Origin: Antilocapra americana
Lineage: Eukaryota; Chordata; Mammalia; Artiodactyla; Antilocapridae
DNA: 64,000 bases
Assembly (NCBI GenBank): GCA_007570785.1
Contig: ML664174.1
Coordinates: 4,832,828 to 4,896,827 of the forward strand
Reading direction: 5' to 3'
Part shown: piece by piece, positions 33,103 to 45,765 of the stretch
Position numbering within the stretch: the stretch's first letter is position 1
How the letters are laid out: the number at the start of each line of letters is the position of its first letter
Program-made: the position numbers and the translations under genes
Notes under the pieces: model-generated
Told to the model about the DNA's origin: nothing
The model's database searches: none
The model's input: the letters and a program-made list of their open reading frames with translations, nothing else

Positions 33103-33262
33103 GGGACTTCCCTGGTGGTCCAGTGGCTAAGACTCCAAGCTCTCAATGCAGGGGGCCCAGGTTCAACCCCTCAACAGGGAACTGGATCCCACATGCCACA
33201 ACTAAAGGTCCCGTGTGCCACAAATAAGACCCAGCACAGCCAAATAAATAAATAAATATTTT
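33103..33262 (+). mobile_element. CHR-type tRNA SINE with target duplication
   Basis: Head gggacttccctggtggtcc and a B-box region gttcaacccct. The flanks ataataatgtacca (left) and ataataatgcacca (right, about 33271-33284) form an imperfect target duplication. Confidence 0.9.
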
Positions 33263-33830
33263 AAATAATAATAATAATGCACCAATACCAGTTCGTTCAT
33301 TGAGATACATGTACCACATTAATGTCAGTTGTTAATAATAGGAGCAATGGGGTCTGGGGTCTATGGGAATTATCTGTACTAATTTCACAATGTTTCTGTA
33401 AATCTAAAACTGTTTTAAAATAAAAAGGTTATATTTAAAAAAAAAATCCAGAGGCTTCAGGCATCGCTGGACTTGGAGCTCAAAAATCTTCTTCATGTTT
33501 TGATTCTGCCTTCCTCCTGGCTGGCCTCAGGCTCCCCCTGCTAGGTATATGGCAGCACCACCTCTAGGCTGTGTGCTTTCAGGTTCCAGTTCGTCAGAAA
33601 GGACCAGCTGCTTTTTCCCCGGAATTCAGATCAGTCTCGGCATCTGGTTGAGCTTCATTGCTGGGGCCGGAGGAATGAGGAGCCCTGGCTAACTTACACC
33701 TGTCCCCCAGGCTTCAGCTCTGAGTCAGGGGCTGGTTCTGGGGGAGAGATGGACACAGCAAAACAGGGGCTGCTGGCTAAAGCAGGCGAATGGATGCTTG
33801 GTGGTCAAAACGCGTCCATATCCAGTGTGT

Positions 33831-34169
33831 TCCCTTTCAACATTTTTGGTGCTAGAATGTCCCTGCATGAAATAGTGATGGTTCTTTCTTTACTATTCCC
33901 ACTTCCCCAACAGTCTGTATCTGTCAGTTTCATTTTTAAATCTAATTCAGGAATCCCAACATGGAAGAACCACCATTCAATTCTGGCTCACAGGGCTAAA
34001 GCATCTCCCATGAGAATAGGAATGATGACTTCCTTTTAGGACTCCATCTTGAGGGCCCCAAAAGCTGGATACACAGTCAGTATAGGGACAGATGAAACAG
34101 AAAAGCCAGACGGCTCCCCAAGAAGAGCATTTCTTGGGCTGAAGCTGGAAAAGTTGAGAAACTCCCAGG
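33831..34169. other. No recognised feature
   Basis: Unique sequence. No gene was recognised. Confidence 0.4.
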
Positions 34170-34620
34170 AGCATAATATTTACTGATACTTAAGATGAGC
34201 CAGACACATTCCTCAGCAAGTAGATGCGTGAATACCTGTGGTCCTCACGGCAGTGCCAGGCAGTAAGTATTGTGTGCTGTGCCTGGTCGCTCAGTCGTGT
34301 CTGACTCTGCAACCCCATGGACAGAAGCCTGCCAGTCTCCTCTGTCCATGGGGATTCTCCAGGCAAGAATACCGAAGTGGGTTGTCATGCCCTCCTCCAG
34401 GGGATCTTCCCAACCCAGGACCAAACCCAGGTCTCCCGAATTGCAAGATCCTTTACCATCTGAGCCACCAATGAAGCCTGCAGCAGGTATGACTATCCTC
34501 GTTTTACAGATGGAGAAACTAAGGCAGAGAGTGCTTAAGAATTGCCCAAAATCACACAGCTGGCAAGTGACAGAGCTGGAATCTGATCCCAGGCTCTGAC
34601 ACCATAACCACTGTACCAGA
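34170..34620 (-). mobile_element. MIR split by a Bov-tA SINE, antisense
   Basis: The left part (34170-34270) has tttactgatacttaagatg- and gtggtcctcacggcagtgcc. The right part (34483-34620) has cctcgttttacagatggag, cacacagctggcaagtgac. Joined, they read as one MIR in antisense with a SINE inserted between them. Confidence 0.7.
34276..34477 (-). mobile_element. Bov-tA SINE inserted in MIR, antisense
   Basis: It contains gctcagtcgtgtctgactc, the ctccaggcaagaataccgaag core and a tRNA-head complement ctgagccaccaatgaagcc. The probable target duplication is imperfect (gcagtaagtat and gcagcaggtat). Confidence 0.92.
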
Positions 34621-35339
34621 AACCATTATTTAGAAACTCAAATAGGAAAATGATGCAAAAATACAGATAGTACTCAATATTTAGCTTATCACTCCCAGTT
34701 TTTTAGATCTGGGTTACCATTGACTTTCCCTGTGGTTGGAAAGTCACTTCACTTCAAGTTCCTGGAACTCACAGGGGAAAAAAATACATAATTCATCTCT
34801 CTAAAAAAGGAAATAAAAACAAACAGGTGAGGTGGGGGAGGGAACAGTCTACCTGAAAAAAGCACGGGTTCAAGATCCCGAACTCAATTCACATCTGTGT
34901 GCTGTTTTCACTTCAGTTATACATGAGATATTTTAGGGCCAACTTGATTTTCTTTTCCTCTTCTGAGCCTGTCAGCAATTCACTCTGCTCTGGCTCCCTA
35001 GCTCTGGACTGACACCCCAGCAGGTGTTCAGAATGAGGCTGGCATTCCTCAGCAAGAACCCTTCCTGCTGGGGACTCAGCCTGGTACAGGGCCCTCAAGT
35101 GAAAGGAGATGCAGGGACCCAGCACGTCAACCCTTTTCCAGGAAATGCCCTTGGAACTCTTTTTTTGGCTCTCAGTTCATGGTTATCAACCTTAAGTTCA
35201 TAGTAATAATCAGAAAGAAAGTCATTCCAAACCCAATTCATTACTTTGCACTACGAACCTGCCCCTTAATCTGTATTCCCTGCCAGTCATTCAACACAGA
35301 ATCCTGGGCTGTTGCACCCCACAGCTAACCAGCCCTAAA
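34621..35339. other. No recognised feature
   Basis: Unique sequence. No gene was recognised. Confidence 0.4.
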
Positions 35340-35865
35340 TTCTTTTTCAGTTTCTTTTCCCTTATAGGTTGTTACAAAATGGTGAGTATAATTCCCTGTG
35401 CTATACAGTAGGTCCTTATTGGTTATCTGTTTTACATGTAATAGTGTCTATATTTTAATCCCAAACTCCTAATTTATCCCGCGCCCCCCCCACCTTTTTT
35501 CCCCTTAAGTAAGCATAAATTTGTTTCTATGGCTCCGGGTCTGTCCCTTTTTTTTTTTTAAATAAGTTCATTTATCCCATTTGAGAGGAGGAGGTGTTCC
35601 ACATGTAAGACATGGTATTTGTCTTCCTCTGACTTCACTCAGTATGACAATCTCTAGGTCTTCCATGTTGCTGCAAATAGCATTACTTCATTCTTTTCTA
35701 TGGCTGAGTAATATTTCATCACATATATGTATCACATTTTCTCTATCCATTTATCTGTCAATGGACATTTAGGTTGCTTCTCTTGGCTGTTGTTAACAAT
35801 GCTGCAATGAACATTGGGATGCATGCATCTTTTCAAATTACAGTTTTCTCCAGATAGGCACTCTT
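35340..35865 (-). mobile_element. L1 3' region, antisense
   Basis: Reverse-orientation L1 text: cctgtgctatacagtaggtc, cctctgacttcactcagtatg, ttctatggctgagtaatattt and acattgggatgcatgcatct. A poly-C run and a T-run interrupt it. Confidence 0.85.
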
Positions 35866-37019
35866 GTGGGGGTTGCAAAAGCTTCCTGTGGAACTGGGCC
35901 TGCAGTTTCTTCACAAAATGATTGTTGCAACTCCTTCAAACCCATCCACCTCCAAGTCATTCCTCCATCCTCAGTCATCACGGTGACCAGTGTCATCAGA
36001 AACCCAGTGACTTCTACTGAAATGCAGAAGGTGATACCAGAAGGCAATGGGTCTCCACTGCCTACTGGATAAAGGCTGAAGAACTCTTAGGATTCCTGAG
36101 GGTCCAGCTCAGTTCTAGAAATTGTGGGAGAGGCAAGAGAAATGGGGGGCATTGCCTTTGTCTCCAGAAAGCCACAACAGAACTGAGAAGACAAGAGACA
36201 CATAGGAAGCTAGACATGAAGCAGACCCAGCGGTTTACATAAGGACAGTGTTTAGCAAAGGGCCTAGCACAAAGAAATAGCTCACTAAGTAGAATCCGTA
36301 ACAGTAATAAAGAGCATGATTAGTATTACAGGATATAATGAGTCAAAATCTTGAGGTGTTTGCTCTAAGTAGAGCAGGAAGATTTCAGGAGCCTGTGTGA
36401 CCTGGCAGGGACCCCACCCCCAATCCTGCACACTCTGGGAATTTACATTTTTTTGCATTTGTCAGGCAGAGACAGCTTTGGAAATGAGCTTTGGGATCCA
36501 AAGGTGAAAGATGTTTGAATATCAAGGCTTTCTTGTACTTGTTTCTCAGGAACTCCCCAAGTCCACACCACCACCGCACTCTCCCACCCAGATTGGCTGG
36601 GCCCCTTCATGCTGGCTCAGGAAGGCCCAGCCACTCTGGGGTCCTGGAAACCTCCAGGGTCTGAGACCATGGAACCTCAAGACCTCAGGGAGCCCTCTCC
36701 AGCCTCCCAGGCTCTGCACACGGCAGACGCCAGTCTAGCCCCCATGCTGCCCAGGCCCTGACGCCCTTAGCTGTTCTTCAAGACTCAGCCTTGCTTTCCA
36801 GAGAGTTGGTTGCTTGGCTGGGGGCAGGCCAGAAGTAGGAAGGCGCGCACCCCAACCCCCCGGGTCTCCTGGGGCCTCTGCCCTCCCTGTTCCTCCCCCG
36901 TGTCCCCTCTGCTCTCAGCCCCTTGCTCCGTGCCAAACTCCAGCACTCTCAACGGTCCCCAACTGCTGCCACTAACCCGGTTCTGGGGAGCAGGTCAGCA
37001 GTGAGGGAGCTGCAGCTCG
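35866..37019. other. No recognised gene
   Basis: Mostly unique, becoming GC-rich after 36540. A faint MIR-like tail lies at about 36240-36310. Several proline-rich frames occur, none with a recognisable domain. Confidence 0.4.
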
Positions 37020-37250
37020 TGTGAAAACAGCCCCGCTGGCCCCAGCAGCTCACACCTGCACTCCCCATTCATCCCCACTGTTTACACATTGTCATCCGCA
37101 ATTAATGCTTTCCCGGGCACCGCAGCGGGCTGACTGCCCCACTGCCGCGCAGGGACCCCATTCTGAGCCCTTGTGTCTGTTAAATTGAGCATGGGGCCCT
37201 GTGATTAAATTAGGGTTTGTGGATCTGCCATTCTGGCCCCCACCTCCTTC
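37020..37250. promoter_or_regulatory. Candidate regulatory block with FOX and homeodomain motifs
   Basis: The block holds TGTTTAC (37079-37085, FOX-like) followed by CATTGTCATC and CAATTAATG (37099-37107, homeodomain). A second AT core near 37180-37212 contains GATTAAATTAG. Repeats are absent, and composition changes sharply to a CT-rich tract at 37228-37345. Confidence 0.35.
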
Positions 37251-37345
37251 CCCTCCCCTCTTCCTTCCTCATCTTCATCCCTCTCTCCCCCACCCTCCCA
37301 TCTCCCTCCCTCCCTCCCCTTCAGCTTTCCTTTCATTTCATCACA
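37251..37345. repeat. CT-rich low-complexity tract
   Basis: Almost pure pyrimidine on the plus strand (ctccctccctccctcccc-type runs) over about 90 bases. Confidence 0.75.
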
Positions 37346-37539
37346 GAGCCTCTTGGCAGCTTGACTGGGGGGCGGGGCAAGGGGGGAATGGCCCTGCCCC
37401 TGGGTAAGAGGAAGAGTGGACTTCCTTCATAAAGCAAGGACAGGAGGGGAGACATGGCCCCTGAATGAGAGGGGCTTTAGGGAGGGGACACAATGCAGGA
37501 ACAGGAATGAGAAAGAAGAGAATAGTGTGGAAAGCAGAG

Positions 37540-37728
37540 GTGAAATTTGCTCCATTGTGTCCGACTCTTTGCGACCCTGTATAGGTCTGTATAGTCCATG
37601 GAATTCTCCAGGCCAGAATACTGGAGTGGGTAGCCTTTCCCTTCTCCAGGGGATCTTCCCGACCCAGGAATTGAACTGAGGTCTCCTGCATTGCAGGCGG
37701 ATTCTTTACCAACTGGGATACAGGGAAG
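37540..37728 (-). mobile_element. Bov-tA SINE, antisense
   Basis: It contains ttgtgtccgactctttgcg, the ccagaatactggagtgggtag core and a tRNA-head complement near 37705-37728. Confidence 0.9.
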
Positions 37729-37764
37729 TGGTATGGGGTCTATGCTAAATCAGTGATTTAATTC

Positions 37765-37910
37765 TTAGAACCAACATAGCAGAGTGGTTAAGAGTTCAGG
37801 CTCCAAAGTAAAGCAGGCTGAGTTTGGGTTGGATTCCTGGCTTCGGTCACTTTTTACCTTTGGAATCTTATTCAAATTGAATAAGTCTTATTTTCTCTGA
37901 GCTGGACAGA
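37765..37910 (+). mobile_element. MIR element
   Basis: Motif order: agcagagtggttaagagttc, gggttggattcctggcttc, then ttattttctctgagctgg. Confidence 0.6.
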
Positions 37911-38011
37911 GGAATCAGAAACAGCAAGAAGATAGAGGCTGTCTATACCCTTGCTAAAATGGAAAGAGAAAGGCATGATACTTCTGGGCTCTTCCTCCCT
38001 AAACCCAGGAA

Positions 38012-38211
38012 GTAAAGTGAAGCGAAAGTCATTCAGTCATGTCCGACTCTTTCGACCCCATGCACTTTACAGTCCATGGAATTCTCTAGGCCGGAACACT
38101 GGAGTGGATAGCCTTTCCTTTCTCCAGGGGATCTTCCCAACTCAGGAATCGAACCCAAGGTCTCCCACATTGCAGGTGGATTCTTTACCAGCTGAGCCAC
38201 AAGGGAAGCCC
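38012..38211 (-). mobile_element. Bov-tA SINE, antisense
   Basis: Tail text aaagtgaagcgaaagtcattc at the left, core tctccaggggatcttcccaa, tRNA-head complement agccacaagggaagccc at the right. Confidence 0.92.
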
Positions 38212-38214
38212 TCC

Positions 38215-38610
38215 CCAGACCTATAAACCCAGTCTAATCATGAGAAAAACATCAGACAAATCTCAACTGGGGGACATTCTACAAAATATCTGGCCAGTCC
38301 TCCTCAAAAACAATGAAACTGCCATGGTCAAGGGAAGCACAAGGAGGAGGTGTGATGAGTAAAGATAATGTGGTGTCCTAGACAGGAGAGGATGTTAGTA
38401 AAAAGTGAGGAAATCTGAATAAAATATGGACTTCAGTTAATTATAAAGTATTAATATTGGTTCATTTATTTTAATGAAGGTACTGTACTAATGGAAGATG
38501 TTAATAAGAGGAAAAACCCAGAGGCAGAGTATATGGGATCTCTCTGTACTACCTTTGTAATATTTTTATAAATCTAAAACTGTCTTCAAAAAATTTAAAG
38601 TTTATTATTA
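38215..38610 (+). mobile_element. L1ME-like 3' end, second copy
   Basis: The text acccagtctaatcatgag, ggggacattctacaaaatatc and ataaatctaaaactgtc matches the copy at 31985-33445 in order and spacing. Confidence 0.65.
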
Positions 38611-40280
<1,670 letters not shown>

Positions 40281-40362
40281 CTCTTAACTCTTTTCTCCAA
40301 AAATACTCAGTTCACTTTTTTAAAATAGAAAAAGCAGTAACAGAAAAGAGAAAAGGATTGTT

Positions 40363-40492
40363 TGGGAATTCCTTGACAGTCCTGTGCTTAGTTAGGACTG
40401 CACATTATCACTGCCAAGGGCCCAGGTTCAATCTTTGGTTGGGGAACTAAGATCCCATAAGCTATAGAGTGCAGCCAAAGAAAGAAAGAAAA
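40363..40492 (+). mobile_element. CHR-2-like tRNA SINE, short form
   Basis: Head gggaattccttgacagtcc, B-box region ggttcaatctttgg, and a tail gaaagaaagaaaag. Confidence 0.85.
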
Positions 40493-41385
40493 GAATTGAC
40501 ATCCAAGCAAAAAGACTGAATCACTTATAAGGGAAAGAAAATGAGGTTGTCCTCAGACCCTCTGACAGCAATGCTTTTTGCCAAAACAATCAAATACCAT
40601 ATTGAAGACACTCAAGAAAAGGAAAATGTGAGCTGTGGGTTTTATATCCAGCCAAGTTGACCTTCAAGTATAAAGGCCACAGGTAAAACTTTTGATAAGA
40701 TTCAAGAACTCTAGAACATTTTTCCATGATCTTTTTCTAAGGAATCCACTAGAAAATTAGTTTTAGAAAACAAACAAACAAACAAAAATGACTGGAAAGG
40801 TACCTGCAAAAGCACTGGTGGTGGACATTAAATACATATTTACCTGTAAAATTAAAACTGAATTATGGTTGTGAGACAGGATAGCATATAGTGCTTACAT
40901 TTCTGATAATGTAAATAAAATGCAACTATCATAATAAAGTGGATAAGAATAGAGGGTGTGGATGAAAAGTGGAATAAGCATGCTGATTGCCTTATAAGTA
41001 TTTTTTGGAAATATGACAGTACTACTTCAAATACTGGTATAAAAGGAGGAGGCAGGGAAAAGGTGTCACTACCTGACTTTAACACTGTTTAGTATTATGG
41101 CACCAAAAGACAATGGGCCACCTTCAAAGCAGAGAGGGTACTTTGGGCATTATATAAAGGTATGAATGTAAAAATGACCATTAGAACAAAACTTAAAACC
41201 TTCCCAAATCCCAAAAGATGTATCAAGAGAGGAAGAACATACAAGCCCACACAGTGAAAGACACATGACAAGAAGTATGAAAGATAAGAGATATATGACA
41301 CGTCATAGTAACATGACAGAAACGAGCCAAACATATTGATCACACCACTTTCCTTTTAACTCACCTATTAAAAAGAAAAGATTTG

Positions 41386-41568
41386 GGGGGACCTCCCTGG
41401 CGGTCCGGTGGCTAAGACTCTGCATGCCCCATATACTGTAGGCCGTTTGATCCCGGGTCAGGGAGCTAGATCCCAGCTAAGAGTTCACATGCCCAACTAA
41501 AAGATCCCACAGGACACAACTAAGGCCTGGCACAGCCAAGTAAGTAAAATTAAAAAAAAAAAAAAAGG
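41386..41568 (+). mobile_element. CHR-type tRNA SINE with target duplication
   Basis: Head ggacctccctggcggtccg, B-box region tttgatcccgggtc, and an A run near 41550-41566. The flanks aaaagaaaagattt (left) and aaaggaaaagattt (right) form the target duplication. Confidence 0.9.
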
Positions 41569-41860
41569 AAAAGATTTTTAGACTAGCCAGCAAAGCAAAA
41601 CGAAGACCTGTGCGATGTAAAGAAATTCAGATAGCGTGATAATTTTTAAACGGACAAAGGAATGCCGGGAATATGTAAATACAAGAATCAACAAGAGGAG
41701 GGACCCCAAGAGAGACAAGGAAGAGCATTTTATAGTGATAAAGCCTGTAATCCACCATGATGATATCGAATTATTAATATACAGCAACCAGGTTCATAAA
41801 GAAGAAGCTATAGCATTTGCAAGAAAAAATATAAAGAAACTTTGATTAAAGTTCATGGTA

Positions 41861-42519
41861 TTTTTACGAACCAGCCTCAGATAGCATATAGCATCATTTC
41901 CACCATACTCCGCTGGCCATGGTAGTTACAAAGGCCGCCACACAGAATTCTTCTGTTGACTGATGTGTAGGCAGAACTCTAGACATAACATGTGAAGAAG
42001 AGATCACAGGTATAACTGAGCCTCAAGACCTGAGTCCTGGGTTCCAGTCCTCACCCTTGTGGATCATTTTGCCTCTGTGGCAGCTCTTTGTTGCTTGATT
42101 CTACTTTAAACTTTTCACTCTATTTTCCATGACCAGAAGTTTTGCTTTTGTTGTTTATTTCCACAGTATGGTGAAATCGTTGGCAACTTACTGAATGCTT
42201 AACTTAATTAGCGCACTCTATCTATCAGAAAATTTAAGTTAAATTATCAACAAAGAAAATACACAACTGAAAAAGAGAGCAAGCGAGGGGACGGGAGAGG
42301 TAAAGTAGGAATTGTGAGACCAGCAGGTGGAGGAGCCAAGGGCACGTACTCTGAGGCTGCTCCATCCAGGAGGAGGATGAAAAGGAAAACTGAACCAGCC
42401 TGTCCAAGCATAATCGCAAATGTCTTCCAGGATCAGTCTCCTGCTCAGATGCAGGCCCCCAGTGCCACTGAAACACCAGCAGTGGATACTGTCTTGGACC
42501 ATTTGGGCTACGACTATAA
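41861..42519. other. No recognised feature
   Basis: Unique sequence. The 124-codon plus-strand frame starting at 42314 runs into the LTR relic and has no domain that I recognise. Confidence 0.4.
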
Positions 42520-42812
42520 GCTTATAAACAACAGAAATGTATTTCTCACAATTCTTGAGACTGGATGTCTGAGATCATGGTTGAGTCCTGCTGAGAGTCC
42601 TCCTCTGGCTTGCAGACTGCTGTCTTCTTGTTGCATCTTCACCTGGAGGAAGGCAGAGACAGGAAGCACTCTCTCTCACGACTCTTAAAGGGCACTAATC
42701 CCATTCATGAGGCTCCATCCTCATGACTGCATCTAATACTAACCATTCCTAATGCCATCACTTTTGGCATCACTGAATTTGGGAGCAACATGGACGTTCA
42801 GTCTGTAACAGA
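42520..42812 (-). mobile_element. MaLR-like solo LTR, antisense
   Basis: Read on the plus strand it contains acagaaatgtatttctcac, gggcactaatcccattcatg and ggacgttcagtctgtaaca, the complement order of an old mammalian LTR (ERVL-MaLR type) that begins TGTTACAGACTGAAC. Only a degraded LTR is present; no viral gene is visible. Confidence 0.6.
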
Positions 42813-43136
42813 TACCAAACCCCAAGGCAGGGGCTCAGAACATGCAGAGTTTCCACACACTCACTAAAGGTCACAAATTTGCTGGCACTACGGGGATCCA
42901 CTGGGAGCTGACTCTTCACGTGTGAGCCGACTTCCCCTCATACCTCATTTCTGCTACATGTAACTAACTCAGCCCCACAATCCCAGTTGTGGCTGCATGA
43001 AGAGAGCGAGAGAGTAGCAACATAAGATGAAGGTGGAGGCCAACAGAGTGGGGTTTCTGGTGCTCCCAACAGAAGCTCAGTTAAAAACATTGTCTTAATA
43101 TCTTCAGCCTAGCACAGGATGTAGCACCCAGATCAA
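42813..43136. other. No recognised feature
   Basis: Unique sequence. No gene was recognised. Confidence 0.4.
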
Positions 43137-43164
43137 CACACACATACACACACACACACACACC
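43137..43164. repeat. CA microsatellite
   Basis: Dinucleotide (ca)n of about 13 units, with one TA interruption near the left end. Confidence 0.9.
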
Positions 43165-43999
43165 CCAACACTGGCCCAGGGATGGATGGAAAGTAGAAGA
43201 GAAAACAGAGTCACAATGACAGTAAAAACATTGGAAAGGTTTTCCTGTGTTATTTGCATCATTATAAACTTTCTAAAGAATGAGAAATTAAAGAAGAAAT
43301 TTCAGCTTATACAAATAATATGAGACACCATGCACATATCCCTGAGTCTTGACAATCACAGATGAACAGGCTTCCCAGGCGTTTGCCCTCATCCCAGCCC
43401 TCCACCTCCACCAAGCCCCCAGGGCTTCTTGACCAGCCTGGCAGCACGTAGCTTGGCTCCAGCCGTGCGGAAGCACCAATTATCCTTGGCAGCAAGACCT
43501 AGGCTTGTGACTGGCCAAAGGAAGTCTGAGGGCCATTCCAGTGTGAATCTCTTGAACTGTTTATTTTCAAGCAGGCTTAGAATGGGTGTAGAGATGTGTC
43601 TAAGACTTGGAGAAACCTTAGACCCATTTCATTTTCCGACACAATTCACTCTAAAACACATGTCTTGTCCTGGGCTTTCCATGGAAACTCCCAGGAATTT
43701 GAGACAGTAGTCATAACAGGAGAGGAAGCAGGTCAGCAGGGCCTCAGCTTTATCTTGGAAGTGGGGAAGGCCAGCTGCAAGGAAGGAAGATCAGAATCCC
43801 AATGAGATTCTGTAATGGAAAAAAAAAAAATCCACATCTGTGGGGTTTCCCACAATTTAGGAGACAAGAAGATCCACGGCCTAGCTCATCACAACACCAT
43901 CACACCACCTCCATCAGGTGGCATTGCCACATGGCCTATGACCTCCATGGGAGTGTTTCATAGCCCCAGTTCCTGATAATCAATTTAAAAAAATATATA
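43165..43999. other. No recognised feature
   Basis: Unique sequence with an A-run near 43820. No gene was recognised. Confidence 0.4.
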
Positions 44000-44330
44000 T
44001 GGTTCTTGGGAAATAACAGCTTAATGGGCAAGGGGGTTGATTTCAGGATAATTAAATGTTTTGGAACTAAACAGAAGCAAGGGTTACATAACACTGGAAA
44101 TGTGCTAAATGTCACTGAATTGTTCACTTTAAAATGGCTAATTTTATATTATGTGCCATGTCTTTGAGTATATGGAATTCTCCAAGCCAGAATACTGGAG
44201 TGTATAGCCTTTCCCTTCTTCAGGGGATCTTCCCAACCCAGGAATCAAACCCACATCTCCCAAATTACAGGTAGATTCCTTACCAGCTGAGCCACAAGGG
44301 AAGCCATGTTATGTGAATTTCATCTCAAAT
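44000..44330 (+). mobile_element. L1 3' end split by a SINE
   Basis: The text ggataattaaatgttttgg, aatgtcactgaattgttcac and aaatggctaattttatatta is an L1 3' end. It resumes after the SINE as ttatgtgaatttcatctc. Confidence 0.75.
44157..44305 (-). mobile_element. Partial Bov-tA SINE, antisense
   Basis: It starts mid-element at gccatgtctttgagtatatgg and runs to the tRNA-head complement acaagggaagcca. A short ttatgtg repeat lies on each side. Confidence 0.85.
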
Positions 44331-44839
44331 GTAAACATAAGATGGTTTAATACAGTGGTTGAATCGAAAATTAACACCCAAGAATCAGTTACCTTGACAT
44401 GGAACAGAAATACCCAGTTAGAAAAGGAAACTGGAGGGAAAGTTCATTTTAAAGCAGCAAGAGAAACCACAAAGTACCTAGGATTAAACTGAATGGGAAA
44501 GATGTGAGGTCTATGCATTTTAAATTATCACACTTAATTTAAGGGTAAGGCAGAAATAACTTGAATATATATGGGAAAATCAGCCAAAATACTAGATAGG
44601 AATTTTGACTATTATATATGGAAATTCTACCCACAGTATTCTCTAAGCTAAATGCAATCTTAATCAAAATCTCAAATTTCTTTCTGGAACTTGACAAATT
44701 TATTATATAATTCAGTTAAATATATAAAAAATAGTATAATCTACAATTTACCCATAGTCCTGAACAGCACAGATTACTTCTTTTGACAGTCTTACTGGAT
44801 TGTCTTACATGTGTATACATTTTTGGAAAAGATATACAG
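44331..44839. other. AT-rich sequence, likely L1-related
   Basis: The text gaaattctacccacagtattc, atgcaatcttaatcaaaatc recalls the L1 ORF2 3' part, too decayed to bound. Confidence 0.35.
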
Positions 44840-45090
44840 CACAGTTCAGATATTTCAGGCTCTTTAGTCAGAGTTGATCCCAGCCCTGCAGCTTAAGATT
44901 GTATGGATGAACTTAACCATGTTACCTAAACTTCTAAGGCCTCAACTATCTCTTTTGCAAAATAGATAGGATAGTACAATCCTTGTAGATATGAGGATTA
45001 TGTGCAATTATCATGTCTGAGTGCTTAGTCTAGTAATTCAGGCATAATGGGTCTCAGCATTCAGTAAATGGTTATTATTACCATTATACC
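44840..45090 (+). mobile_element. MIR element
   Basis: It contains ggctctttagtcagagttg, accatgttacctaaacttct, cttttgcaaaatagatagg and a tail cattcagtaaatggttatt. Confidence 0.65.
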
Positions 45091-45394
45091 AATACATGAT
45101 AGCATACATGTGATTTTATTACACACTGTGAGCTGGAGCTTTTTAATTTAGTAATGCATTATGGACAGCTTTGCAAGTCCAAACATGTCTTCTTTATTAT
45201 TCAGCACTTAACCTGGCACCTACACATACTATGTGCCCAGAATATATTTGTTACATGAGTAAATGAAGAAATGAATCTTAGCTGGTCTTTTTAAGTTTGC
45301 TGCTGGTTGTAATGGTTGTGTTGGGTTCTAGCCTATGGATGTACTATGAATGAATAAGCAATCCTCCTCTAACAGATATGTATTATTTATACTG
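45091..45394. other. No recognised feature
   Basis: AT-rich. A tcagcacttaacctggcacc piece resembles an L2/MIR tail. Confidence 0.4.
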
Positions 45395-45765
45395 TTCAAA
45401 AAACTGAAAACAGCTCATAGATATAGAGAACAGCCTGGTGCTTGCCAGAGTTGAGGAGGTTGGAGGTGGGAAAAATTGGTGGAAGGGGTCAAAGCGTGCA
45501 AGCTTCTAGTTATAAAATAAATAAGTTGTGAGGATGTAATATACAGCATGGTGACCATAGTATAACCCTGTATTGCATATTTGAAACTTGTTAAGAAAAG
45601 CAATCTTAAAAGCTCTCATCACAAGAAAAAAAAAATTCTGTAACTATGTATGGTGACAGATGTTAGCTAGACTTATTGTGGTGAACTTTTCACAGTACAT
45701 ATAAATATCATGTTTTATGCCTGAAACTATAATGTATCTCAATTATACCACAATAAAAAAATTTA
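45395..45765 (+). mobile_element. L1 3' end
   Basis: The text agctcatagatatagagaac, tggtgcttgccagagttgag and agctctcatcacaagaaaa, then tatctcaattataccacaat, parallels the L1 at 28441-29580. Confidence 0.85.

Larger units (their letters stand above)
31985..33445 (+). mobile_element. L1ME-like 3' end with insertions
   Basis: The text aaaataaagtagcattggatt ... ccttaagcatgggctgcac ... aaacctgacagatcccacctc ... catttacaggatatctgacc, ending ctgtaaatctaaaactgttt, is one old L1 3' untranslated region. It is broken by CHR SINEs at 32239 and 33103 and carries a 54-base tandem duplication. A second, shorter copy lies at 38215-38610. Confidence 0.65.
31838..33830. repeat. Older element split by an L1-type insertion
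   Basis: Flanks at 31838-31930 (ttgatagcttgtgtcactg, aaaagccagggtgacc) and 33448-33830 (ccagaggcttcaggcatcgc, cttggtggtcaaaacgcg) read as the two halves of one old interspersed repeat. I cannot name it. An L1ME-like 3' end lies between them. Confidence 0.45.
40281..41860 (+). mobile_element. Old L1/HAL1-like sequence with SINEs
   Basis: The text tatatccagccaagttgacc, ttcaagtataaaggccac and atggcaccaaaagacaatgg recalls an old mammalian L1-class element in plus orientation. No intact frame remains. Family assignment is tentative. Confidence 0.4.

Noticed and set aside
42314..42688. 124-codon plus-strand frame
   Set aside because: It runs from unique sequence into an LTR relic and has no family resemblance.
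42520..42812. Endogenous retrovirus with coding capacity
   Set aside because: Only an LTR-like relic is visible; no gag, pol or env frame adjoins it.
43137..43164. Possible CRISPR or other spaced repeat array
   Set aside because: It is a simple CA microsatellite; no spaced direct-repeat array exists anywhere in this mammalian window.
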